Assembly: GCF_008000935.1 (NCBI RefSeq)
Contig: NZ_CP042831.1
Span: 3,596,001-3,660,000, forward strand
Direction of reading: 5' to 3'
Length of the DNA stretch: 64,000 nucleotides
DNA from: Flavobacterium alkalisoli
GTDB lineage: Bacteria > Bacteroidota > Bacteroidia > Flavobacteriales > Flavobacteriaceae
Of the stretch, positions 16,384 through 23,909 are shown in pieces. Under the pieces are notes generated by a model that was not told the origin of the DNA, did not search any database, and saw only the letters and a program-made list of their open reading frames with translations. Numbering within the stretch: the first letter of the stretch is position 1; each line of letters starts with the position of its first letter. The position numbers and the translations under genes are program-made.

Positions 16384-17670
16384 ATGACATTAACAGCAAA
16401 CGACCCATCCAGAAAATCGTGGCTTAATGTACCACAAGACAGCGATTTCCCTATACAAAACATTCCGTTTGGCGTTTTCATAACAAAAGATGATGTAATA
16501 ACGATAGGAACAAGGATAGGTAATTATGCGATAGACTTAGGTGCACTGCAGCAATTAAACTACTTTGAAGGTATTGAACTTACAGACGACATGTTTATGC
16601 AGGACACGCTAAATGACTTTATTTCTGACGGAAAAAAGACATGGCGCCTTGTAAGAAATCGTATTGCAGATATTTTTGACAGCAATAACCCAGAATTAAG
16701 AGATAACGATAAACATAAAGAGGTCGTTATCTTTAATATAGAAGATGTGGAAATGCAGCTTCCCGTACTTATCGGAGATTATACCGATTTCTACTCAAGC
16801 CGCGAGCACGCTACTAACGTAGGTAAAATGTTCCGCGACCCGGATAATGCACTTTTACCAAACTGGCTTCACATCCCTGTAGGTTACCACGGCAGAAGCT
16901 CTACCATTGTACCTTCGGGCATACCGGTTCATCGTCCAAACGGGCAAACACTTCCTCCGGGAGAAACACAACCGGTATTTGGCCCTTCTAAGCGTGTTGA
17001 CTTTGAGCTGGAAATGGCTTTCATCACTACAGATGCTAATATTATGGGAGAACCTATTCCTGTTGATGAGGCAGAAGACCATATTTTTGGTATGGTACTG
17101 TTTAACGACTGGAGTGCACGTGATATACAAAAATGGGAATATGTGCCGCTAGGGCCATTCCTTGCCAAGAACTTTGCTTCTTCAGTATCTCCGTGGATAG
17201 TAACGCTTGATGCCCTTGAGCCTTTCCGTGCTGCAGGTCCTGAGCAAAACGACCCTAAGCCGTTAGAGTACTTACAGCAGGAAGGAGAGCATGCTTTTGA
17301 CATTAAACTACAGGTAGCAATCGCTCCTGAAAATGGTGGTGAAACTGTAATATCTAACTCTAACTTTAAATATATGTACTGGAGCATGGCACAACAACTT
17401 GCTCACCATACAGTAAACGGTTGCCGTGTTAACTCAGGCGACTTAATGGGTAGTGGTACAATTTCGGGCCCAACTCCTGATAGCTTCGGGTCTATGCTTG
17501 AGCTTACATGGGGCGGACAAAACCCGCTTAAATTAAGCGACGGTACAGAGCGTAAATTTATTGAAGACGGAGACACTGTAATTATGCGTGGTTACTGTCA
17601 AAACGATAATATAAGAATTGGCTTTGGTGAGGTAAGCAGCAAATTATTGCCGCCTTTCAGCAAGAAATAA
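16384..17670 (+). CDS. fahA: Fumarylacetoacetase
   Basis: A 428-aa homologue of eukaryotic-type fumarylacetoacetate hydrolase, the last step of tyrosine/homogentisate breakdown, giving fumarate and acetoacetate. The N-terminal SH3-like domain (FGVFITKDDVITIGTRIGNY) is followed by the hydrolase domain with ADDYTDFYSSREHA-like DYTDFYSSREHA (about 126-137), the metal-binding DFELEMAF and DWSARDIQKWEY, and the GTISG substrate loop. Open frame extends to a TTG at 16351, but that lies within the promoter start region, and the protein family begins at MTLTANDPSRKSW. Monocistronic; the rest of the pathway is not in this window. Confidence 0.95.
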   Translation: MTLTANDPSRKSWLNVPQDSDFPIQNIPFGVFITKDDVITIGTRIGNYAIDLGALQQLNYFEGIELTDDMFMQDTLNDFISDGKKTWRLVRNRIADIFDSNNPELRDNDKHKEVVIFNIEDVEMQLPVLIGDYTDFYSSREHATNVGKMFRDPDNALLPNWLHIPVGYHGRSSTIVPSGIPVHRPNGQTLPPGETQPVFGPSKRVDFELEMAFITTDANIMGEPIPVDEAEDHIFGMVLFNDWSARDIQKWEYVPLGPFLAKNFASSVSPWIVTLDALEPFRAAGPEQNDPKPLEYLQQEGEHAFDIKLQVAIAPENGGETVISNSNFKYMYWSMAQQLAHHTVNGCRVNSGDLMGSGTISGPTPDSFGSMLELTWGGQNPLKLSDGTERKFIEDGDTVIMRGYCQNDNIRIGFGEVSSKLLPPFSKK

Positions 17671-17674
17671 TACT

Positions 17675-17703
17675 TAAAGCCCCTCAATCGAGGGGCTTTT
17701 TTA
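17675..17703 (+). terminator. Intrinsic terminator of fahA
   Basis: AAAGCCCCTC/GAGGGGCTTT with a 4-nt AATC loop, followed by T6, 10 bp after the stop. Confidence 0.9.
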
Positions 17704-17859
17704 TAACTACCTTTGTTTTTTAAAGCTAAAAAAATTAATATTTAAAAATTTTACCCTAAAAAAAATTTCAAATATTAAATCAAAAAACCTTTTTATCATT
17801 TATTACTTAAAAATAAAGGCTTAACAAAAAAATTAACAACCATCGTTTAAATTTAGTTA
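17704..17859. other. AT-rich upstream region of the arginine operon
   Basis: Extremely AT-rich with poly-A and poly-T tracts; no open frame. It probably serves as upstream promoter DNA for the operon leader. I see no clear ArgR-type inverted repeat. Confidence 0.5.
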
Positions 17860-17867
17860 TACATTTG
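17860..17867 (+). promoter_or_regulatory. -7 promoter box of the arginine operon leader
   Basis: TACATTTG fits TAnnTTTG. The ATG of the leader ORF follows only 5 nt after it, so the mRNA should begin at or next to that ATG. No TTTG occurs at the usual -33 distance. Confidence 0.6.
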
Positions 17868-17872
17868 CAACG

Positions 17873-17956
17873 ATGAATAAAAATATTTTTAATACTAAAC
17901 TCCCTAAGGGTCAAGCTCCTATCCGGTTAAACTACCGGATAATACGGTTGGTATGA
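17873..17956 (+). CDS. Putative arginine leader peptide, 27 aa
   Basis: ATG to TGA, 28 codons: MNKNIFNTKLPKGQAPIR then LNYRIIRLV. It contains three Arg codons, all CGG, at 17924, 17936 and 17945. By eye CGG is rare here: 1 of 22 Arg codons in argG, argC and argD downstream. The ORF begins 5 nt after a -7 box and stops inside a hairpin, and the ribosome would run through several foldable arms. These are the traits of an attenuation leader peptide that senses charged tRNA-Arg, and the operon it precedes makes arginine. The function is inferred, not shown. Too short for routine gene callers. Confidence 0.6.
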   Translation: MNKNIFNTKLPKGQAPIRLNYRIIRLV

Positions 17957-17996
17957 TAATACCGACTCATTTAGAGCACCCTTTATTTAGTATTAA
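17889..17996 (+). ncRNA. Structured leader RNA of the arginine operon
   Basis: Arms read from sequence: P1 TTAATACTAAA (17889-17899) with TTTAGTATTAA (17986-17996), 11 bp; P2 AAGGGT (17906-17911) with ACCCTT (17978-17983); P3 GCTC (17915-17918) with GAGC (17974-17977). Inside these are two hairpins, ATCCGGT/ACCGGAT (17921-17940) and GTTGGTAT/ATACCGAC (17947-17966, one G-U pair). A competing pairing ACCG (17934-17937)/CGGT (17945-17948) would break both hairpins. P1 is followed by CTTTATTTTT. The leader ORF runs through P1, P2, P3 and the first hairpin. It resembles no riboswitch that I know. Confidence 0.55.
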
Positions 17997-18204
17997 CTTT
18001 ATTTTTAATTGAATTGAAAACAAACTCTGTTTTTTTAAGGTCTCAGTCAAAAGGCCGTTCTTTTATCAGCAATCTTAATTCTTTTCAGAATCGACGACGT
18101 TTCAGGCCGTAAGGTCTGCAATATTACTATGTTCCGGTCCGTCCGGTTCTTTTCCAAGGTTTATTTTATTGATTATATATTAATTTATTTCTATTAGTAC
18201 TGAA
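17997..18204 (+). other. Remainder of the arginine operon 5' leader
   Basis: No long ORF. Contains AAAACA/TGTTTT (18017-18033) followed by more T, a weak terminator-like hairpin; CAGGCC-GTAA-GGTCTG (near 18106-18121), a stem with a GNRA-like tetraloop; and a second short frame at 18129-18197 (MFRSVRFFSK...) that again has two CGG codons and stops 7 bp before the first gene. The total distance from the -7 box to the first gene is about 340 nt. Confidence 0.4.
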
Positions 18205-18828
18205 ATGAATATATCTATCGTGATAGCTCATGAAGAGCATTACAAGTTTGCAGAAGAGATATGCGAAACCATAAATGCTTCTGCCATACAAAGAGGTACA
18301 GGTATAGCCCGCAGAACCCCTGAGTATGTTATGAAGAAAATGGAAAACCGCGATGCGGTTGTAGCCACTGTAGATGGTAAGTTTGCAGGTTTCTGTTATA
18401 TCGAAAGCTGGTCACACGGGAAGTTTGTGGCCAACTCAGGGCTTATTGTACATCCTGATTACAGAGCGCTTGGCCTTGCAAAAAAGATAAAGGAAAGAGT
18501 ATTTAAATACTCTCAGGAAAAATATCCGGGAGCAAAGATATTTGGTATTACAACAGGCCTTGCCGTAATGAAAATCAACTCTGATTTAGGGTATAAGCCT
18601 GTACCATTTAGCGAGCTTACAGATGATCCAAGTTTCTGGAACGGATGTCGTGGCTGCTCAAATTTTGACATACTGGAACGCAAAGAGTACAAAATGTGCC
18701 TTTGTACCGGTATGCTGTATGACCCGGCAAAAAAGAAAACAGAAGAAAAATACACGTTTAACAAAAAAGTGCTGTTAAGGCTAAAAAACATAAAGCTGGC
18801 ACTTTTCCTTAAAAAAGAAAAAGTATAA
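18205..18828 (+). CDS. GNAT family N-acyltransferase, first gene of the arginine operon (probable N-acylglutamate synthase)
   Basis: A 207-aa GNAT protein. The acyl-CoA binding segment is visible as LIVHPDYRALGLAKKIKERVF (about residues 80-100). Its position at the head of a complete arginine operon that lacks any other argA suggests that it makes the N-acylated glutamate that ArgB then phosphorylates. The C-terminal third holds an unusual Cys set, NGCRGCSNFD and KMCLCTGM, that could bind metal or sense redox state; this is not a feature of E. coli ArgA, which has an amino-acid-kinase domain instead. Its stop overlaps the argG start (TAATG). Role inferred from context. Confidence 0.75.
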   Translation: MNISIVIAHEEHYKFAEEICETINASAIQRGTGIARRTPEYVMKKMENRDAVVATVDGKFAGFCYIESWSHGKFVANSGLIVHPDYRALGLAKKIKERVFKYSQEKYPGAKIFGITTGLAVMKINSDLGYKPVPFSELTDDPSFWNGCRGCSNFDILERKEYKMCLCTGMLYDPAKKKTEEKYTFNKKVLLRLKNIKLALFLKKEKV

Positions 18829-20021
18829 TGAAAAAAGTAGTTTTAGCCTACAGCGGCGGCCTTGATACCTCATACTGCCTTAAGTACCTAAAAAATGAAC
18901 TTGGGTATGAAGTACATACCATACTTATCAATACAGGAGGTTTTACTCCTGAAGAATTAAACGGTATCGAGACAAGGGCTTACGAATTGGGCAGTGCGAA
19001 CCACGTAAACCTTGACATTATAGATAAATATTATGAAAAAGCCATTAAATACCTTGTGTATGGTAATGTGCTTAAAAACAATACCTACCCACTTTCGGTA
19101 AGTGCTGAAAGGGTTTTCCAGGCACTGGAAACGGTAAAATATGCAAAAAGCGTAGGTGCCGAAGCTATTGCTCACGGTAGTACCGGCGCAGGTAACGACC
19201 AGATTCGTTTTGATATGGTATTTCAGACTATCGCTCCGGAAATGACCATCATTACCCCTATACGTGACCTTAAGCTAACGCGTCAGGAAGAAGTGGCTTA
19301 CCTGCAGCAAAACGGTGTGGAATACAGCTGGGAAAAAGCACAATACTCCATTAACAAAGGTATATGGGGTACGAGCGTGGGCGGTAAGGAAACGCTAACC
19401 TCATCGCAACCGTTACCGGAAGAGGCCTACCCTTCTCCTTTAACAAAAACACAACCTGAAAAAGTTGTGCTTCATTTTGAAAAAGGCGAACTTACAGGTA
19501 TCAACAATGAATTTAACAAGCCTTCGGTTAATATCCAAAAGCTTGAAGAACTGGCTTCTGCCTTTGCTATAGGCAGGGATATACATGTTGGCGACACCAT
19601 AATAGGCATTAAAGGGCGTGTAGGGTTTGAAGCCGCAGCACCGCTTATAATCATCAAGGCACACCACCTTTTAGAGAAGCATGTGCTTGGTAAGTGGCAA
19701 CTGTACTGGAAAGAGCAACTGGGCAACTGGTACGGAATGCTTTTCCATGAAGGGCAATACCTTGATGCTGTAATGAGAAACATAGAGGCGTTTTTAGAAG
19801 ACACTCAAAAAACAGTTACAGGTACAGTAACAGTAAGCCTTAAGCCTTATCATTTTACACTTGACGGTATTGAGTCGGCACACGATTTAATGAACACCAA
19901 GTTCGGGCAATATGGGGAAGTTAACAATGCATGGACATCGGATGATGCCAAAGGCTTTATCAAGATATTAGGCAACGCGCAAAACATTTATGCACAGGTA
20001 AACGGAGAAAGCTATGATTAA
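18828..20021 (+). CDS. argG: Argininosuccinate synthase
   Basis: A 397-aa ATP-dependent ligase that joins citrulline and aspartate. N-terminal P-loop-like AYSGGLDTSYCL (residues 8-19) is the ATP pyrophosphatase motif; GSTGAGNDQIRFD (about 117-129) is the aspartate/citrulline site; IKGRVGFEAAAP follows. The start overlaps the GNAT stop, and its end overlaps the argC start by 8 bp, so the genes are translationally linked. Confidence 0.96.
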   Translation: MKKVVLAYSGGLDTSYCLKYLKNELGYEVHTILINTGGFTPEELNGIETRAYELGSANHVNLDIIDKYYEKAIKYLVYGNVLKNNTYPLSVSAERVFQALETVKYAKSVGAEAIAHGSTGAGNDQIRFDMVFQTIAPEMTIITPIRDLKLTRQEEVAYLQQNGVEYSWEKAQYSINKGIWGTSVGGKETLTSSQPLPEEAYPSPLTKTQPEKVVLHFEKGELTGINNEFNKPSVNIQKLEELASAFAIGRDIHVGDTIIGIKGRVGFEAAAPLIIIKAHHLLEKHVLGKWQLYWKEQLGNWYGMLFHEGQYLDAVMRNIEAFLEDTQKTVTGTVTVSLKPYHFTLDGIESAHDLMNTKFGQYGEVNNAWTSDDAKGFIKILGNAQNIYAQVNGESYD

Positions 20022-20991
20022 CATTGGTATTATAGGCGGATCAGGATATACGGCAGGCGAACTGTTACGACTGCTGGCAAACCATCCGCAGGCAAATATT
20101 GATTTTGTTTACAGCACTACAAATGCGGGTAGTTCGGTAGCAAGTGTACACCAGGATTTGTATGGCGACCTTGAGCTTAATTTTACCGATACAGTTAACC
20201 CAAATGTAGATGTCGTTTTCCTTTGTTTAGGACATGGTAAATCAATCGCTTTTCTGGAAGCCAATGCCTTTTCAGAAAGCACAAGGATAATAGATTTAGG
20301 AAACGATTTCCGTTTGGAGAAAGATGCTACCTTCAATAGCAAAAGCTTTGTTTACGGTCTTCCGGAACTGAATAAGAACCAGATTAAATCAGCCCAGTAT
20401 ATCGCTAATCCCGGTTGTTTTGCCACAGCAATACAGTTGGCTTTATTACCATTAGCCGCAAATGGTTTGCTTAATAATGCAGTACACATCAATGCTACTA
20501 CAGGCAGTACAGGTGCAGGGGTTCAGCCATCAGCTACTTCACACCACCCGTGGCGTATTGGTAACATGTCACACTATAAGGCTTTTGAGCATCAGCATAT
20601 GGGCGAAATCATACAAAGCCTTGGACAGCTGCAAAACGGTTTTGATCAGGAAGTATTATTCATACCAAACCGTGGCGATTTTACCCGTGGGATATTTGCG
20701 ACACTCTATACCAAAGTGAGCAGAAGTTTTGACGAGGTTACAACACTGTATACAGATTCTTACAGTAATGAACCTTTTGTTAGGATAACTACTGATAGTA
20801 TTCACCTGAAACTGGCCGTACAAACCAACAAATGCTTTATAAGCCTGGAGCAAAAAGGCGATTATCTTTTAATAACATCAGTAATAGACAATCTTGTAAA
20901 AGGTGCTTCGGGGCAGGCAATACAAAACATGAACCTGATGTTCGGTCTGGAGGAAACCACCGGACTACAGCTTAAGGCAACAGGTTTTTAA
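20014..20991 (+). CDS. argC: N-acetyl-gamma-glutamyl-phosphate reductase
   Basis: A 325-aa NADPH-dependent reductase. Rossmann start NIGIIGGSGYTAGELLRLL; the active-site Cys lies in ANPGCFATAIQLALLPL (about 133); the substrate segment is HHPWRIGNMSHYKAFEHQH. It acts on the acylated glutamyl phosphate made by ArgB. In an operon that uses the SOTCase/AOTCase-type carbamoyltransferase, the acyl group may be succinyl or acetyl. It overlaps argG by 8 bp; argD starts 24 bp after. Confidence 0.95.
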   Translation: MINIGIIGGSGYTAGELLRLLANHPQANIDFVYSTTNAGSSVASVHQDLYGDLELNFTDTVNPNVDVVFLCLGHGKSIAFLEANAFSESTRIIDLGNDFRLEKDATFNSKSFVYGLPELNKNQIKSAQYIANPGCFATAIQLALLPLAANGLLNNAVHINATTGSTGAGVQPSATSHHPWRIGNMSHYKAFEHQHMGEIIQSLGQLQNGFDQEVLFIPNRGDFTRGIFATLYTKVSRSFDEVTTLYTDSYSNEPFVRITTDSIHLKLAVQTNKCFISLEQKGDYLLITSVIDNLVKGASGQAIQNMNLMFGLEETTGLQLKATGF

Positions 20992-21015
20992 TTAATTCTA
21001 AAAAAATAACATACA

Positions 21016-22149
21016 ATGAGTTTATTCAATGTATACCCTATATATAATATAACTCCGGTAAAAGCACTGGGGGCAAAAGTTTGGGACGATAAAGGACAGG
21101 AATACCTTGATTTTTACGGAGGCCATGGTGTTATCTCTGCCGGGCATTCACATCCGCTTTATGTAAAGGCAGTGAGCGAGCAGGTAGCAAAACTGGGCTT
21201 TTATTCCAACTCTATCGAAAATCCGTTACAGGAAGAACTGGGTAAAAAACTGGTTAGCTTTTCAGGTTATTCTGACTACAGCCTTTTCCTGTGCAACTCG
21301 GGTGCAGAGGCTAACGAGAATGCCCTCAAACTGGCATCGTTCCATAACGGTAAAAAGAAAATCGTTGCTTTTAATAAGGCCTTTCACGGACGTACCTCTG
21401 CCGCAGTTGCTGCTACCGATAACCCATCGATAGTTGCTCCGATTAATGCAGGGCATGAAGTGGTTTTCCTTCCGCTTAATGATGAGGAAGCTTTAAAAAC
21501 AGAACTGGCCGAGGGTGATGTTTGCTGTGTTATTATAGAAGGCATACAAGGCGTTGGCGGACTGGACGAGGGCACTACCTCTTTCTTTAAGGCTATAGAA
21601 AAAGCCTGCAACAATAATGATGTGGTACTAATACTGGATGAAATACAGAGTGGTTATGGGCGTTCGGGGAAATTCTTCGCACACCAACATCACGACATAA
21701 AGCCGGATGTTATTACTATGGCAAAAGGTATGGGTAACGGATTCCCTATTGGCGGTATCCTTATCTCCCCTAAGTTTAAGGCATCCTTCGGTTTACTGGG
21801 AACCACTTTTGGCGGTAACCATCTTGCATGTGCAGCAGCAACAGCCGTACTGGATGTTATAAAGCAGGAAAACCTTATGGATAATGTTAATGCCATGAGC
21901 TCCTACTTTAAGGAACAGGCTGCACTTATACCACAGGTTAAAAACATAAAAGGACGCGGACTCATGCTGGGGCTTGAGTTTGATTTTGACATAAACGAAT
22001 TACGGAAAAAACTGATTTATAACGAGTTTATATTCACCGGTAGCGCATCTCAAAAAAACCTGTTGCGCATACTACCGCCACTGTCTATAAACAAGGAGGA
22101 CATAGACCGCTTTTTTATCGGTCTTAAAAATGCATTAAAGGATTTATAA
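21016..22149 (+). CDS. argD: Acylornithine aminotransferase
   Basis: A 377-aa class-III PLP aminotransferase. Conserved blocks: YLDFYGGHGVISAGHSHP, LCNSGAEANENALKLA, LDEIQSGYGRSGKFFAHQH and the PLP-lysine segment MAKGMGNGFPIGG. It converts N-acylglutamate semialdehyde to N-acylornithine. It follows argC by 24 bp, and argF' starts 23 bp after. Confidence 0.95.
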   Translation: MSLFNVYPIYNITPVKALGAKVWDDKGQEYLDFYGGHGVISAGHSHPLYVKAVSEQVAKLGFYSNSIENPLQEELGKKLVSFSGYSDYSLFLCNSGAEANENALKLASFHNGKKKIVAFNKAFHGRTSAAVAATDNPSIVAPINAGHEVVFLPLNDEEALKTELAEGDVCCVIIEGIQGVGGLDEGTTSFFKAIEKACNNNDVVLILDEIQSGYGRSGKFFAHQHHDIKPDVITMAKGMGNGFPIGGILISPKFKASFGLLGTTFGGNHLACAAATAVLDVIKQENLMDNVNAMSSYFKEQAALIPQVKNIKGRGLMLGLEFDFDINELRKKLIYNEFIFTGSASQKNLLRILPPLSINKEDIDRFFIGLKNALKDL

Positions 22150-22172
22150 GTTATTTTTCAATTAATTACAAA

Positions 22173-23123
22173 ATGAAACACTTCACTTCGGTAGACGACA
22201 TTCAGGATCTAAACCAACTGATTGCGTTAGCTAAAAACATAAAACAGGCACCATTTGCCAATAAAAAAATAGGGGAAAACAAGATCCTGGGGCTATTGTT
22301 TTTTAACCCAAGCCTCCGCACAAGGCTAAGTACACAAAAGGCTGCCCTTAACCTTGGGATGGATGCCATTGTAATGAACCTTAATACCGAAGGCTGGGCA
22401 CTGGAGTTTGAAGATGGCGTAGTAATGGACGGCAATAAAGCCGAACACATTAAAGAAGCCGCACAGGTTGTATCGCAATACTGCGACATTATTGCCGTGA
22501 GGAGCTTCCCTACCCTTACCGATAAGGAAAAAGACGAGGAAGAACAGGTAATTTCTGCCTTTAAAAAATATGCATCTGTCCCGGTAATAAGCCTTGAAGG
22601 TGCTACCGAGCATCCTTTACAGGCTGTAGCCGATGTATTAACCATAGAGGAATACAAATCCGTAAAAAGGCCTAAAGTGGTGCTTACATGGGCTCCGCAT
22701 CCTAAAGCACTGCCTCATGCCGTGCCTAATTCTTTCGTTAAGGTGATGAAAAAGGCCGATGTTGATTTTGTTATCACGCACCCTGAAGGTTATGAGCTTA
22801 ATCCCGAATTTACCAAAGGGGTTACTATTACACACAATCAGGAAGAGGCTTTTGCCGATGCCGACTTTATCTATGCAAAAAACTGGAGCAACTATATGGA
22901 TTACGGGCAAATAACCTGTAAAGACCCTTCGTGGACTGTAACAGTCGATAAGATGAAACTTACCAATGACGCTAAGTTTATGCACTGCCTTCCGGTAAGG
23001 AGAAATATGATTGTTACTGATGAGGTTCTGGACAGTGAAGCATCTATCGTGATAGCCGAAGCTAATAACAGGACGTATGCTGCACAGGCGATACTTACCA
23101 AAATTCTGGAGCATGGAGAATAA
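22173..23123 (+). CDS. argF': N-acylornithine carbamoyltransferase (SOTCase/AOTCase family)
   Basis: A 316-aa transcarbamylase of the Bacteroidota/Xanthomonas group that carbamoylates N-acylated ornithine instead of ornithine. Shows FNPSLRTRLSTQ (about 44-55) for carbamoyl phosphate, EGWALEFEDGVVMDGNKAEHI, HPLQAVADVLTI and HCLPVRRNM (about 273-281). The known specificity position, Pro90 in Bacteroides fragilis SOTCase (succinyl) and Glu92 in Xanthomonas AOTCase (acetyl), is Ala90 here (DGNKAEH). The acyl group therefore cannot be settled from this residue. The gene overlaps argB by 11 bp. Confidence 0.93.
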   Translation: MKHFTSVDDIQDLNQLIALAKNIKQAPFANKKIGENKILGLLFFNPSLRTRLSTQKAALNLGMDAIVMNLNTEGWALEFEDGVVMDGNKAEHIKEAAQVVSQYCDIIAVRSFPTLTDKEKDEEEQVISAFKKYASVPVISLEGATEHPLQAVADVLTIEEYKSVKRPKVVLTWAPHPKALPHAVPNSFVKVMKKADVDFVITHPEGYELNPEFTKGVTITHNQEEAFADADFIYAKNWSNYMDYGQITCKDPSWTVTVDKMKLTNDAKFMHCLPVRRNMIVTDEVLDSEASIVIAEANNRTYAAQAILTKILEHGE

Positions 23124-23898
23124 GCCAAAACTTACCGTCGTTAAAATAGGCGGCAATGTAATTGACAGTGAACCGGCTCTTAAGGCATTCCTTAAGGATT
23201 TTGCAGTACTAAACGGTTACAAAATACTGGTACATGGCGGCGGCAAAATTGCAACTAAAACAGCCGAAGGCTTAGGTATTACTCCCGTTTTTCATGAAGG
23301 CAGGAGAATTACCGATAAGCCCATGCTGGATGTAGCGGTTATGACCTATGCAGGGCTTATCAATAAAGATATAACCGCACAGTTACAGGCATTGCAAAAT
23401 AATGCTCTGGGTTTTACCGGAGCAGACGGTAACATGATACTTTCCGAAAAAAGGAAGAATGCGGCTGTCGATTTTGGCTGGGTAGGCGATATTGTTTCGG
23501 TTAACCATGAACTGGTAAAGGTATTGTTACTGCAAAATGTGGTTCCTGTGTTTTGTGCTATTACTCATGATGGCAAAGGGCAACTGCTTAACACCAATGC
23601 TGATACTATTGCCAGTGCTTTGGCTGTAGCCTGCAGTAACGATTTTGAGGTAAACCTGCTGTATTGCTTTGAGAAAAAGGGAGTGCTTAGCAATGCCGAT
23701 GATAACGATTCGGTAATAAAAAAACTTACTTTTGATACATACACTCAGTTACGAGAAGAAAAAATAATCCATTCAGGTATGCTGCCTAAACTGGAAAACT
23801 GTTATGATGCCCTTACTAAAGGGGTATCGACAGTATATATCGGCAGTCCCGAAATGATAAAACAGGGTGACACAACCTGTACACAGGTATCGCTCTAA
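23113..23898 (+). CDS. argB: Acetylglutamate kinase
   Basis: A 261-aa amino-acid kinase family protein. The open frame extends to 23077 in the alternative start, but the natural start is the ATG at 23113 (MENKPKLTVVKIGGNVID), overlapping argF' by 11 bp. It shows the glycine-rich KIGGNVID and LVHGGGKIA, and TNADTIASALA with the usual NADTIA. It phosphorylates N-acylglutamate. It lacks the N-terminal helix of arginine-inhibited hexameric NAGKs, so feedback inhibition by arginine at this step is not evident; that makes transcription or leader control more likely. Confidence 0.94.
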   Translation: MENKPKLTVVKIGGNVIDSEPALKAFLKDFAVLNGYKILVHGGGKIATKTAEGLGITPVFHEGRRITDKPMLDVAVMTYAGLINKDITAQLQALQNNALGFTGADGNMILSEKRKNAAVDFGWVGDIVSVNHELVKVLLLQNVVPVFCAITHDGKGQLLNTNADTIASALAVACSNDFEVNLLYCFEKKGVLSNADDNDSVIKKLTFDTYTQLREEKIIHSGMLPKLENCYDALTKGVSTVYIGSPEMIKQGDTTCTQVSL

Positions 23899-23909
23899 AA
23901 AAAGTATTT

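Noticed and set aside
17889..17996. A known riboswitch (TPP, SAM, FMN, lysine, cobalamin)
   Set aside because: None of the conserved core sequences of these classes is present.
18129..18197. Second short frame MFRSVRFFSK... with two CGG codons as a real second leader peptide
   Set aside because: No -7 box or conserved structure seen directly before it; could be chance. Mentioned only as part of the leader.
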